From Variovorax paradoxus B4 (GTDB lineage Bacteria; Pseudomonadota; Gammaproteobacteria; Burkholderiales; Burkholderiaceae_C), in the NCBI RefSeq assembly GCF_000463015.1, contig NC_022234.1, positions 868,001 through 932,000 of the forward strand: 64,000 bases of DNA, written 5' to 3'. The notes below the pieces were generated by a model, which did no database searches, was not told the origin of the DNA, and saw nothing but the letters and a program-made list of their open reading frames with translations. A program made the translations under genes and the position numbers. Positions 33,846 to 42,684 of this stretch are shown in pieces (position 1 is the first letter of the stretch; each line of letters begins with the position of its first letter).

Positions 33846-36716
33846 ATGTACGACATCGCGGCGCGCTCCACGCCAGTGGAGGCGCATCCCCGCGCGGCGC
33901 AGGGGCCGGGCGAGGTCCGCTGGCGCTTTGGCGCATTCATCCTCTGGGAGGCCCAGCGCCGGCTCGAAAGACTCGGGCAAAGCGTGCGCCTGGGCTCCCG
34001 CTCGTTCGAGTTGCTGCTGCAACTGCTCAGGCGCGTGGGCGAAGTCGTGGGCAAGGACGAGCTGCTCGCCACCGTCTGGGCCGGCGTGGTGGTCGAGGAG
34101 TCCAGTGTGCGAGTCCACATCTCCGCGCTTCGCAAGGCCTTGGGCGAGCCGCAAGACGGGGACAACTGCAAGGAATGGATTTCGAACTTTCCCCTGCGCG
34201 GCTACCGGTTCAATGGAACGGTCTTTCGCGAACAGGTCGGCATGCCGACCGAGGATCGGCCGCGGGCGGCGGCCCTGCCCGCGCTGTCTTTCGCGAAGCT
34301 GCCGGAGCGCCTCACCCGGCTGGTGGGCCGCGACGCCGACATGGCCCGCGTGCTGGCGGCACTCGCCACGCGCCGGCTGGTCACCATCGTCGGCACCGGC
34401 GGCATCGGGAAGACCCGTGTCGCCATCCATGCGGCCGAATGCCATGCAGAACGCACGGCCATGCAGCTGGCATTCATCGATCTCTCGTCGCTGGTCTCGC
34501 AGGCCCATCTGGCGAGCACGGTGGCCCGCGCGCTCGGCGCACCGGCGGACACCCCCGACACGACGCGAGCCATCCTCCAGCGCCTGGAGGACCGCGATGT
34601 GCTCCTGCTGATCGACAACTGCGAGCACATGCTCGACGCGCTGGCGCTTCTCATCACCGAACTGCTCGGCGCCCTGCCCGGCTTGCGCATCCTCGCAACC
34701 AGTCGGGAGGCCATTCGCATCGAGGGAGAACACGTCGAACGGCTGTCGCCGCTCGCGGTGCCCGGCGCGGAATGTGCCGACCTGGCCGAAGCCATGGTGT
34801 CGCCAGCGGTCGAACTGCTCGTCGAGCGTGCGAAGGCCGTGGGTGCCCGCGCGTTCGAGGATTCCGATGGCCGGTTGCTCGCCGCAGTCGCCCGGCAGGT
34901 CGATGGCATCCCGCTGGCCATCGAACTGGTGGCGGCACGTCTGGGCGTCCAGCCGATCGGCGATCTTGCGTTCCGGCTGAATGACCACATGCGGCTCTAC
35001 TCCGCGGGCAGCAGGGCCGTTCTGCCCCGGCACAGCACGCTCGCGGCCGCGCTGGACTGGAGCATCGCACTGCTGGACGACGCGGAACTGCGGCTCTTCC
35101 GGCGACTCTCGGTTTTCCGGGGGCGCTTCGATGTCGAGTCGGCGCTGAGCGTCACCCGGGCGGACATGGATTCCGAAGTGGCGTTCGATGCATTGATCTC
35201 GCTGGCGAACAAGTCGCTGGTGTCGTTCGACAACAGCGACGGCATCGCGCCCTACCGGCTGCTCGAGACGACGCGCAGCTACGCCGCCGCACTTCTCGCG
35301 CAGACCGATGAAGGCCCGGCGTTGCAGCGGCGCCATGCGCTCTTCATGCGCGAGCTGATGGGCGCCGCGACGTCGGATTCGGGTGAACTCACCATGCAGG
35401 CCTGGAACGCGCGTTACGCGCACCGGCTGGACGACGTGCGCAGTGCGCTGGACGCCTGCCTGGCGCAGCAGGACGATTGGGAGACCGGCGCCGCGCTCAC
35501 CGTCGCTTCGGCGCCCTTGTGGTTTCATGTCTCGCAGGTCGAGGAGTACCGCGACCGGGTCATCGCCGCGCTCGCATGCCTCGTGCAACAGCCGGGGCCG
35601 GGCACAGAGACAGAGGCGTGGCTGCAGATCGCCCTGGGCAACGCGCTGTGGCACACCCGCGGACCGGTCCCCGAAATGGGCGCCGCCTACGATCGGGCGC
35701 TTGCTGTGGCCATGTCGGTCCGGTCGGTCGTGCTGGAGCTCCAGGCCCGCTGGGGCATCTGCGTGCTGCATGCGATTCGCGGCGAGTACGCGGCCGCGCT
35801 GCACCACTCGCAGGTGCTGTTCGAATTCGCGCAATCGGCCCCCGACCCCGCCGCGCTCAACCTGGCACATCGCGTGACCGCGCTGGCGAGTCACTTCTGC
35901 GGAGACTTTTCTGCGGCCAGTGCCGGCGCCCAGGCGGCGATCCTTGTAAGCGGCACCGTGCGCCAGACACCCGTCAACCTGTTCCAGGTCGATGCCGCCG
36001 TCGCATCGAACGCCTTGCTGGCCCGCACGCTCTGGCTCCAGGGCAATGCGGCGAAGGCCATGGCCACCGCCACCCGCGCGGTGGCTCTTGCCGAGGCCGG
36101 GGGCAATGCGCTGTCGCTGTGCTTCGCGCTGTTCGGCACATGCCCGGTCGCCCTGTGGTCGGGCGAGCTGGAACTGGCGCGCAAATGGGTTCGCATGCTG
36201 CTGGACGAGGCCCAGCGCAGAGGTCTGATGTACTGGCACCAGTGGGCCCACTGCTATGCGCTGGGCCTGCAGGCGCGCACCGCGGACGACCCCGACCGCC
36301 ATATCCGCCAGGTCGCGCAGCAACTCGGTGACTTCGACGCGCCACGCAAGGAAATGCTCGTAACCTTCTGCGCCGACTGGATCGACGACGAGACGATCGC
36401 GCGGGCCGGCGACGGACACGGCCAATGGAGCGCGGCGGAGACCTGGCGCGCTGCGGGCCGGTGTTGCGAGCAGCGCGGCCTCGACGATGAAGCCGAGGCG
36501 TTCTACCGGCGTGCCATCGACACCGCCAGGCAGCAAGGCGCGTTGGGTTGGGAATTTCGTGCGGCGGTCAGCGTTGCAAGGCTGTGGGTTCGCCTGGGCA
36601 AGGCGAAGGACGCCCTCGAACTGCTGGACGAGATCTGCGCGCGCGCGGCACCTCGCGGCGAGCACCCCGGCTTTGCGCAAGCCCGCGCGCTGCGCAACGA
36701 AATCTCCCGGACCTGA
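33846..36716 (+). CDS. Winged-helix / STAND ATPase / TPR transcriptional regulator, paralogue 3
   Basis: A 956-aa paralogue close to paralogue 1. It has an OmpR-type winged helix (about 24-124), Walker A GTGGIGKT (183-190), Walker B VLLLIDNCEHM, GIPLAIELVAARLG, and a long TPR-like helical tail ending in WRAAGRCCEQRGLDDEAEAF-type repeats. The ATG at 33846 is the first ATG; a GTG three codons earlier is possible. Together with the LuxR pair, kinase and LysR genes it forms a dense regulatory island. Its inducer and targets are unknown. Confidence 0.88.
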   Translation: MYDIAARSTPVEAHPRAAQGPGEVRWRFGAFILWEAQRRLERLGQSVRLGSRSFELLLQLLRRVGEVVGKDELLATVWAGVVVEESSVRVHISALRKALGEPQDGDNCKEWISNFPLRGYRFNGTVFREQVGMPTEDRPRAAALPALSFAKLPERLTRLVGRDADMARVLAALATRRLVTIVGTGGIGKTRVAIHAAECHAERTAMQLAFIDLSSLVSQAHLASTVARALGAPADTPDTTRAILQRLEDRDVLLLIDNCEHMLDALALLITELLGALPGLRILATSREAIRIEGEHVERLSPLAVPGAECADLAEAMVSPAVELLVERAKAVGARAFEDSDGRLLAAVARQVDGIPLAIELVAARLGVQPIGDLAFRLNDHMRLYSAGSRAVLPRHSTLAAALDWSIALLDDAELRLFRRLSVFRGRFDVESALSVTRADMDSEVAFDALISLANKSLVSFDNSDGIAPYRLLETTRSYAAALLAQTDEGPALQRRHALFMRELMGAATSDSGELTMQAWNARYAHRLDDVRSALDACLAQQDDWETGAALTVASAPLWFHVSQVEEYRDRVIAALACLVQQPGPGTETEAWLQIALGNALWHTRGPVPEMGAAYDRALAVAMSVRSVVLELQARWGICVLHAIRGEYAAALHHSQVLFEFAQSAPDPAALNLAHRVTALASHFCGDFSAASAGAQAAILVSGTVRQTPVNLFQVDAAVASNALLARTLWLQGNAAKAMATATRAVALAEAGGNALSLCFALFGTCPVALWSGELELARKWVRMLLDEAQRRGLMYWHQWAHCYALGLQARTADDPDRHIRQVAQQLGDFDAPRKEMLVTFCADWIDDETIARAGDGHGQWSAAETWRAAGRCCEQRGLDDEAEAFYRRAIDTARQQGALGWEFRAAVSVARLWVRLGKAKDALELLDEICARAAPRGEHPGFAQARALRNEISRT

Positions 36717-36763
36717 AAGACACCGCGCCGCATCAAGCGCACTGTACAGCGCCGGATGGCCGG

Positions 36764-36793
36764 CCCATAACAAACCTTGACAGGGCTTAACTG
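36764..36793 (+). repeat. Three tandem 10-bp direct repeats upstream of the LysR gene
   Basis: Units CCCATAACAA, ACCTTGACAG and GGCTTAACTG repeat a CTTRAC-like core at 10-bp steps, as at 30828-30857 before the LuxR operon. They lie 90 bp before the lysR-type start and include a TTGACA but no matching -10 at 17 nt, which favours an operator over a simple promoter. Confidence 0.55.
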
Positions 36794-36882
36794 GCCTCGG
36801 CACGGCTTTGCGCGCAGAGTGGCCGCTTCGCTTTCATGGGGGGATCCAGGACTCCTGATCCCTCGAACCGAGAAGCCGACTC

Positions 36883-37926
36883 ATGACAACCTCTGCCCTC
36901 CCTTCACCCTCTTCCATCCCCCTCGCGCCACGCGCGGACCCACTGGCCTCCAGCTTCGCCACCAGCTATGCCGGGGTGGTCGCCTTCATTGCCGTCGTCA
37001 CGGAAGGCAGCTTCGCACGGGCCGCCGACCGGCTGGGCATCGGCCGCTCCGCCGTGAGCCGCAGCGTCCAGAAGCTGGAAGACCAGTTGAACGTCCGGCT
37101 CTTCCTGCGCACCACGCGAAGCACCACGCTCACGCGCGAAGGCGACCTCTTCTACGCCAATTGCCACACCGGGGTCGACCGCATCGTCCAGGCCGTGGAA
37201 GAAATGCGTGACCTGCGGCAAGGCCCGCCCCGCGGGCATCTGCGCATCAACGCCGCGGTCGGGTTCGGCCGCCGGGTCGTGGCGCCCCTGCTGGGCGAAT
37301 TTCGCGCGGCCTACCCGGAGGTCACCATCGACCTGTTGCTGAACGACAAGCCGACTGACTTCACCTCCGACCGCGTCGACATCGCGTTTCGCAACGGCCG
37401 CATGGAAGACGCCCAGATCATCGCCAAGCAGATCATCCCCATGCAGCTGCTGCTGTGCGCCTCCCCCGCCTACCAGGCGGCCCACGGACTGCCCGACAGC
37501 GTGGAAGCGCTCGCCCGGCACGAGTGCATCAACTTCCGCTTTTCATCCGGTCGCATCTTCGAATGGGAGTTCAAGGTCGGGGGCCAGCCACGCAAGCTCG
37601 TGCCGCAGGCCAAGCTCACCTACAACGACGCGGACCTGGTGCTGCAGGCCGTGCTCGACGGCCACGGCATCGCCCAGCTGCCGGGCTACCTGGCCTGCGA
37701 GGCACTGAGAACGGGTGCGCTGGTCCCGTGCCTGACACAGTACGCACCCGACGACAGCGGCCACTACATCTGCTACCTGAGCCGGCAGCACCTGCCTTCG
37801 CGCATGCGCGTGTTCATCGACTTCATGACCTCGAAGATCCGGGCCGCCGACCTGGACTGCCTCACCGACCTCAGCCCGAAGCTGCAGGCCGACGCCGGGA
37901 TTGGTGCCGACGCGACAACAGCGTGA
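36883..37926 (+). CDS. LysR-family transcriptional regulator
   Basis: A 347-aa LysR regulator. The winged helix (about residues 30-90, GSFARAADRLGIGRSAVSRS) is preceded by an unusual 28-residue Pro/Ser-rich leader, and the substrate-binding domain spans about 115-325. Copy 5 of the shared promoter element starts inside its last codons (37900), so this gene abuts the haloperoxidase operon and is a leading candidate for the regulator of the element. Three 10-bp repeats lie upstream and probably control it. Confidence 0.92.
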   Translation: MTTSALPSPSSIPLAPRADPLASSFATSYAGVVAFIAVVTEGSFARAADRLGIGRSAVSRSVQKLEDQLNVRLFLRTTRSTTLTREGDLFYANCHTGVDRIVQAVEEMRDLRQGPPRGHLRINAAVGFGRRVVAPLLGEFRAAYPEVTIDLLLNDKPTDFTSDRVDIAFRNGRMEDAQIIAKQIIPMQLLLCASPAYQAAHGLPDSVEALARHECINFRFSSGRIFEWEFKVGGQPRKLVPQAKLTYNDADLVLQAVLDGHGIAQLPGYLACEALRTGALVPCLTQYAPDDSGHYICYLSRQHLPSRMRVFIDFMTSKIRAADLDCLTDLSPKLQADAGIGADATTA

Positions 37927-37970
37927 GTCCCTGCGCAGGCCTACCCCCTCGCCTTCGGCGAACCTAGCAT
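37900..37970 (+). promoter_or_regulatory. Shared 71-bp promoter element, copy 5
   Basis: ATTGGTGC at 37900, CAACAGCGTG at 37916, CTACCC at 37941-37946 and CTAGCAT at 37964-37970, with standard spacing. Blocks 1 and 2 overlap the 3' end of the LysR coding region. It drives the haloperoxidase-like hydrolase operon starting at 38046. Confidence 0.78.
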
Positions 37971-38045
37971 TTCAATCGTTCCACGGGCTCTGCCGCAGCG
38001 CTCGCGCACCGTGGTCCGACGTCTCAATTTCAACCGCAGGAAACC

Positions 38046-39014
38046 ATGAAGACCACACAGAATCCTTCGCGCCGACACCTGATTGCGACCGGCGCTGCCG
38101 TCGCCACCGGCACCCTCGCGTTCGGCATGCAGGACGCAGCCGGCGCAGCAACCCGCAACCGGCCGGCCCAAACTCCAAGCCCCTCGAGGACTAGCAACAC
38201 CATCACCACCCCCGACGGCACGCAGATCTACTACAAGGACTGGGGCGAAGGTCCCGTCGTCACCTTTTCTCACGGCTGGCCGCTCAACGCCGACGCGTGG
38301 GACGGACAGATGCTCTTCCTGGCGCGCAACGGCTTTCGCGTCATCGCGCACGACCGGCGCGGGCATGGCCGCTCGAGCCAGTCTTCGTCGGGCAATGACA
38401 TGAACGGCTATGCCGACGACCTCGCGGTTCTGTTTGAGGCGCTCGACCTGAAGAAGGCCACGATGGTCGGCCACTCCACCGGCGGCGGCGAGGTGGCGCG
38501 CTACATCGGGCGCCACGGCAGCAAGCGCGTGGCCAAGGCTGTGCTCATCGGCGCAGTGCCGCCGGTCATGCTCAAGTCCGCGGCGAATCCCGAAGGCTTG
38601 GCGATCGAGGTGTTCGACGGCCTTCGCGCCGGGGTCGCCGGCGACCGTTCGCAGTTCTACAAGGAGTTCGCCATCCCATTCTTCGGCGCCAACCGCCCGG
38701 GCGCGAAAGTGTCGCAGGGCATCCTGGACCAGTTCTGGCTCTGGAGCATGCAATGCGGCCAGAAGAACTCCTACGAGTGCATCAAGGCCTTCTCCGAAAC
38801 CGACTTCACCGAAGACCTGAAGAAGATCGATGTGCCCACCCTGATCATGCACGGCGAGGACGACCAGATCGTGCCCATCCACGACTCGGCGAAGAAGTCC
38901 GTGCAGCTGATCAAGGGAGCCAAGGCGATCTACTACCCCGGTGCGCCGCACGGGCTCACCGCCACGATGCAGGACAAGATCAATGCGGACCTGCTTGCCT
39001 TCCTCAAGAGCTGA
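38046..39014 (+). CDS. Exported alpha/beta hydrolase of the non-haem chloroperoxidase type
   Basis: A 322-aa hydrolase with a Tat-type leader ([15 protein letters not shown]). The nucleophile is S144 in GHSTGG, the [10 protein letters not shown] oxyanion region is present, and the acid and base lie in GEDDQIVP and GAPHGL. This is the cofactor-free haloperoxidase/esterase group, whose members hydrolyse esters or form peracids with H2O2. It heads an operon with a ThuA-like protein, a dienelactone hydrolase and a GST, and is preceded by shared promoter element copy 5. Confidence 0.9.
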   Translation: MKTTQNPSRRHLIATGAAVATGTLAFGMQDAAGAATRNRPAQTPSPSRTSNTITTPDGTQIYYKDWGEGPVVTFSHGWPLNADAWDGQMLFLARNGFRVIAHDRRGHGRSSQSSSGNDMNGYADDLAVLFEALDLKKATMVGHSTGGGEVARYIGRHGSKRVAKAVLIGAVPPVMLKSAANPEGLAIEVFDGLRAGVAGDRSQFYKEFAIPFFGANRPGAKVSQGILDQFWLWSMQCGQKNSYECIKAFSETDFTEDLKKIDVPTLIMHGEDDQIVPIHDSAKKSVQLIKGAKAIYYPGAPHGLTATMQDKINADLLAFLKS

Positions 39015-39050
39015 ACCACGCACACGACCGACCGACCTCGAACTTGCACC

Positions 39051-39914
39051 ATGCTGAATCTATTGCTGCAAACCACGATCGAAGGAGACCCGGACGACTG
39101 GAACATTGCGCGCTTCAGTCGCCTGGGTTCGTTTCTCTCGCAGCTGCAGGACGACGACGGGCGGCCCGCCTTCCGGGTGACCGCGCGCGACCGCGCGCCG
39201 CGCGCGGCCCCCGACCCCGTGCTGTCGACGCTGGATGAATCGGACTTCGACCAGCTCTGGCTCTTTGCCGTCGACACCGGCGACGGCCTGACACCGGAAG
39301 ATTGCGCGAGCATCAGCCGATTCCGCCGTCGCGGCGGCGGCCTCATGGTCACGCGCGACCACATGGACCTGGGCAGTTCGATTTGCAACCTCAGCGGCGT
39401 CGGCGCCGCGCACCACTTCCACAGCCGCAACTGCGAGCCCGATACGAATCGCCAATGCGTCGACAACCCGTTCTCGGGAGCCATCTCCTGGCCCAACTAC
39501 CATTCGGGCGCGAATGGCGACTACCAGCGCATCCGCTCGGTCGGCAGCATTCACCCGGTGATGCGCGACAGGCGCTCGGCCACGGGTGTGATCCAGTACC
39601 TGCCCGCGCATCCGCATGAAGGCACGGTCGGCGTACCGCCCGGCGATTCGAGCTGCCGCGTGGTCATGGAAGGGCAGAGCTCGGTGTCCGGCAGGCGCTA
39701 CAACATCGCGGTCGCGTTCGAGCGCTCCGAGCACGGTGGCCGGGCCATCGCGCAGTCGACCTTTCATCATTTCGCCGACTACAACTGGGACCCTTCGGCC
39801 GGTTGTCCTTCCTTCGTGGCGGAACCGGCCGGCGATGGAATCATCCGCTTCTCCGAAGCGCTTCGCTCGACGAAGCAGTACGTGCGCAACGTCGCGTTCT
39901 GGCTCAGCGCCTGA
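39051..39914 (+). CDS. Hypothetical protein with ThuA/GATase-like segment
   Basis: A 287-aa protein of uncertain family. The segment LDESDFDQLWLFAVDTGDGLTPEDCASI...GGGLMVTRDHMDLGSS (about residues 58-108) resembles class I glutamine-amidotransferase-like or ThuA-like folds, where a cofactor-free alpha/beta core binds a carbohydrate or serves as a structural unit. The middle is rich in Cys and His (SSICNL, HHFHSRNCEPD). There is no signal peptide. It lies between two alpha/beta hydrolase genes with gaps of 36 and 21 bp, so it is co-transcribed with them. Its function is unknown. Confidence 0.7.
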   Translation: MLNLLLQTTIEGDPDDWNIARFSRLGSFLSQLQDDDGRPAFRVTARDRAPRAAPDPVLSTLDESDFDQLWLFAVDTGDGLTPEDCASISRFRRRGGGLMVTRDHMDLGSSICNLSGVGAAHHFHSRNCEPDTNRQCVDNPFSGAISWPNYHSGANGDYQRIRSVGSIHPVMRDRRSATGVIQYLPAHPHEGTVGVPPGDSSCRVVMEGQSSVSGRRYNIAVAFERSEHGGRAIAQSTFHHFADYNWDPSAGCPSFVAEPAGDGIIRFSEALRSTKQYVRNVAFWLSA

Positions 39915-39935
39915 GCAGGCACCCAAGGAAAAGCA

Positions 39936-40637
39936 ATGCACGACCCGCTGCAAATCACCACCCCCGGCGGCAGCTTCACCGCGTACGTCGCCCGTCCGCA
40001 GAAACTTCCCGCGCCAGCTATCGTCGTCATCCATGAAGTCTTCGGCGTCAATGCCGACATGCGCCAGTCCTGCGACGAACTCGCGGCGCAAGGCTATCTG
40101 ACCATCTGCCCCGACCTGTTCTGGCGAATCGCGCCGGGCGTCGAACTCACCGACCGCACGGAAGCGGAACGCGCGCGGGCCCTGCCGCTGTACAACGCCT
40201 TCGACCTCGATGCCGGTGTGAACGACATCGCCGCCGCCCTGCAGGCCGCCCGCGCCATGCCGGACGCCACGGGCAAGGTCGGTGTGGTCGGCTACTGCCT
40301 CGGCGGTCTGTTGGCCTTCCTCACGGCCGCACGCGTGGGCCCCGACGCAGCGGTGGCCTACTACCCTGGCAACGCCGACAAATACCTCCGGGAAGCGGAC
40401 CAGATCGCCAGCCCGCTGATCGTTCACCTCGCGGAAAAAGACGAATACATCCCCGCCGACGCACAACGGGAGATATCGGCTGCCTTGAAGGAGCGCCCGC
40501 AGGTGCAGGTCTACAGCTACCCGGATCGCGGCCACGCCTTTGCACGGCACCGCGGCATCGCCTACGACGCCGAAGCGGCGGCCCTGGCCAACGGCAGGAC
40601 CACGGCCTTCCTGGCCCTTCATCTGCAGCCGCGCTGA
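39936..40637 (+). CDS. Dienelactone hydrolase family protein
   Basis: A 233-aa cytoplasmic alpha/beta hydrolase with the cysteine nucleophile of dienelactone hydrolases (C121 in GYCLGG), the HEVFGVNADM region with its glutamate, and the C-terminal GHAFAR histidine. Dienelactone hydrolase converts cis/trans-dienelactone to maleylacetate in chloroaromatic breakdown. The maleylacetate reductase at 48633 makes that role attractive here, though the family is broad. Confidence 0.9.
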   Translation: MHDPLQITTPGGSFTAYVARPQKLPAPAIVVIHEVFGVNADMRQSCDELAAQGYLTICPDLFWRIAPGVELTDRTEAERARALPLYNAFDLDAGVNDIAAALQAARAMPDATGKVGVVGYCLGGLLAFLTAARVGPDAAVAYYPGNADKYLREADQIASPLIVHLAEKDEYIPADAQREISAALKERPQVQVYSYPDRGHAFARHRGIAYDAEAAALANGRTTAFLALHLQPR

Positions 40638-40724
40638 ACTTTCCGGCGCATCGGTAGCAGCAACGGCTTTCTCCAGCGAAAATCCGCGGACGGCCTTCGC
40701 GGGCCATCACTTGAGGAGTCAACC

Positions 40725-41348
40725 ATGTTGCGTCTCTATGACAGCCGTCTGTCGGGCAACTCCTGGAAGATCCGCATCCTGCTGAGCCAACTGGGCCTGG
40801 CGTACGACCGCGTCACGCTGGACCTGCAGAAAGGCGAGGCGCGCGAACCCGCGTTTCGCCAGATCAGCCGGTTCTCGCGCGTGCCGGTCCTCGTGCTGGA
40901 AGACGGCCGCCCGATCGTGGAATCGGGCGCGATCCTGCTGCATCTCGCCCAGGGCACGCCCTACCTGCCGGGCGACCCGTACCTGCGAGCGGAGGTCACG
41001 GGCTGGCTCTTCTTCGAGCAGGCCGACCTCCAGAAAGCCATTGCCGTCCCGCGCGTGCTCCACCTGCATGGCCTCGCGCAGGAAAGGCAGCAGGACATCG
41101 AGCGGTTCCACGCCGACGGGTACGCAGGCCTCGAGAAGCTGGACCAGTGGCTGCTCGGCCGCACGTGGCTCGTCGGCGATCACTACACCGTTGCCGACCT
41201 CGCACTCTCGGCCTACGTTTCGCTGGCCGGCCAGGGCGGCTACGACATGGCGCGCTTTGCCAGCATCCGCGAGTGGCTGGTGCGCGTGCACGGCCAGCAC
41301 GGCTGGGTGCCGCTGATCCCCGAAGACGGCCAGGCGGCCCGTCGCTGA
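40725..41348 (+). CDS. Glutathione S-transferase
   Basis: A 207-aa two-domain GST with a thioredoxin-fold N-terminus (LYDSRLSGNSWKIRILLSQL), the cis-proline segment SRVPVLVLEDG, the ESGAILLHLA glutathione-binding motif and the helical C-terminal domain with WLVGDHYTVADLALSAYV. The start has TTGAGGAG-type ribosome sequence just upstream. It ends the operon begun at 38046. The substrate is unknown; an aromatic electrophile is plausible from the neighbours. Confidence 0.92.
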   Translation: MLRLYDSRLSGNSWKIRILLSQLGLAYDRVTLDLQKGEAREPAFRQISRFSRVPVLVLEDGRPIVESGAILLHLAQGTPYLPGDPYLRAEVTGWLFFEQADLQKAIAVPRVLHLHGLAQERQQDIERFHADGYAGLEKLDQWLLGRTWLVGDHYTVADLALSAYVSLAGQGGYDMARFASIREWLVRVHGQHGWVPLIPEDGQAARR

Positions 41349-41360
41349 GCCGCGCCCTCG

Positions 41361-41431
41361 ATCGTTCGGCATTCCGGGACCGTGCGTACAAGGTCCGACG
41401 CCTTCTCAACCACCCCTCGCCTCCCTACGAT
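41361..41431 (+). promoter_or_regulatory. Shared 71-bp promoter element, copy 6 (CTTCTC type)
   Basis: ATCGTTCG at 41361, GGACCGTG at 41377, CTTCTC at 41402-41407 and CTACGAT at 41425-41431 keep the common 41-nt and 17-nt spacing, but blocks 1-3 differ from the main type. The whole segment is closely matched at 44984-45054. It precedes the LinD-like gene. Confidence 0.7.
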
Positions 41432-41521
41432 TTGCCTGCGTTCTTCCTGAACCGGATCGAACGCAAAGCGCTCATTGATTGTTGGTTGGTGTGCCTGCCG
41501 CGCAGGCAGATGAGGAATGTG

Positions 41522-42571
41522 ATGACGAGTCGTGCCTCCCTGATCCAAATGGCCGCCGCCGCGCGCGCCACCCTGGCGGACCCCGCCCGCGCCACCATCG
41601 TGGGCGACCGCTCGGAGCCCCGGTTCGAGCTCTTCCATGCGGCAAGCTCGCTGTGCTCGCAAAAGGTGCGCACCGTGCTGCATGAGAAGGCGTTCTCGTA
41701 CCGCTCCAACGACATGCGGATCCTGAGCACCATGGGTAGCGATGGATTGGTTCCGGCCGAACACTACAGCCCGGCCTACATCCGCCTGCGCCTGGTCGCC
41801 GCGCGCGAGCTGAACAGCGAATACGTCAGTGGCTACAGCGGACGGACATCGGTCGAAACGGAGGGCTTCGATCCCTGCGTGGTGCCATTGCTCGTCGACT
41901 ACGACACCGGCCGCGTGCTGGCCGATTCGCAGCGCATCTGCATCTACCTCGATGCCGTGTCGCGCGAGCCGGTCCAGCTCGTTCCGGACGCGCCCGATGC
42001 ACGCGCCGAGGTGATGCGCCAGGTCGGCATTGTCGACAGGATTGCGAACGGCGCCCTGCTCTACGGCTTTCATCCGGACGCGGATCTGCGGCCTGAGGCG
42101 CTCAAGGCGTCGATGCAGACGGTCTACGACTACAAGCTCATGGTGCTCGAGCGCATGATCGCCGAAAACGCCGGCGAACCCGAACTGGTGTCGGCCTACC
42201 GGGCCAAGATCGTGAAGGAAAGCGGCGGCAAGAAAGTGTGCCGCGATCCGGCATTCCAACGCGCTGCTCGCCAGCAGACGAAGCAACTGCTGATCGGCCT
42301 GGAGCGCGACCTGGCTGCAGGTTCGTTCGCTTGCCTGAACGGCCACGCCTTCTCCCTGGCCGATGCGTTCTGGGGCGTCAACCTGGTGCGCCTGAACTAT
42401 CTCGGCCTGGCGTCGATGTGGGATGCGCTGCCTCATGTCGCGCGCTATGTCGATGCGCTGGCCAGGCGGCCTTCCTTGTGCAAGGAAGCGATCCACGCGT
42501 CGATCGATTCGATGCCGCACTCCCGCGCCATGGATGCCATGGCGGACTGCCGGGCCGAAGCCCTGGCCTGA
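41522..42571 (+). CDS. LinD/PcpC-like glutathione S-transferase (candidate reductive dehalogenase)
   Basis: A 349-aa GST much longer than the usual 200-220 aa. The N-terminal thioredoxin fold has FELFHAASSLCSQKVRTVL, with C45 in the place of the catalytic cysteine of PcpC/LinD-type (chloro)hydroquinone dehalogenases. A later ADSQRICIYLD segment binds glutathione. About 50 residues after the active site contain an insertion (PAEHYSPAYIRLRLV) seen in LinD-like proteins. The ATG at 41522 is the first after promoter element copy 6. With the LinE-like dioxygenase and maleylacetate reductase nearby it suits removal of chlorine from a hydroquinone, though activity is not proven. Confidence 0.8.
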   Translation: MTSRASLIQMAAAARATLADPARATIVGDRSEPRFELFHAASSLCSQKVRTVLHEKAFSYRSNDMRILSTMGSDGLVPAEHYSPAYIRLRLVAARELNSEYVSGYSGRTSVETEGFDPCVVPLLVDYDTGRVLADSQRICIYLDAVSREPVQLVPDAPDARAEVMRQVGIVDRIANGALLYGFHPDADLRPEALKASMQTVYDYKLMVLERMIAENAGEPELVSAYRAKIVKESGGKKVCRDPAFQRAARQQTKQLLIGLERDLAAGSFACLNGHAFSLADAFWGVNLVRLNYLGLASMWDALPHVARYVDALARRPSLCKEAIHASIDSMPHSRAMDAMADCRAEALA

Positions 42572-42684
42572 CGTCTCGCCGCGCAGCGAAGCCACTGCGC
42601 TTTCAAACCCCGATTCCCTCACCCGTCACGTCGTGATGGTAGGTGCGGTCGTCCCCTGCTTCTTCCTGAACCCGGAGAAAAACC

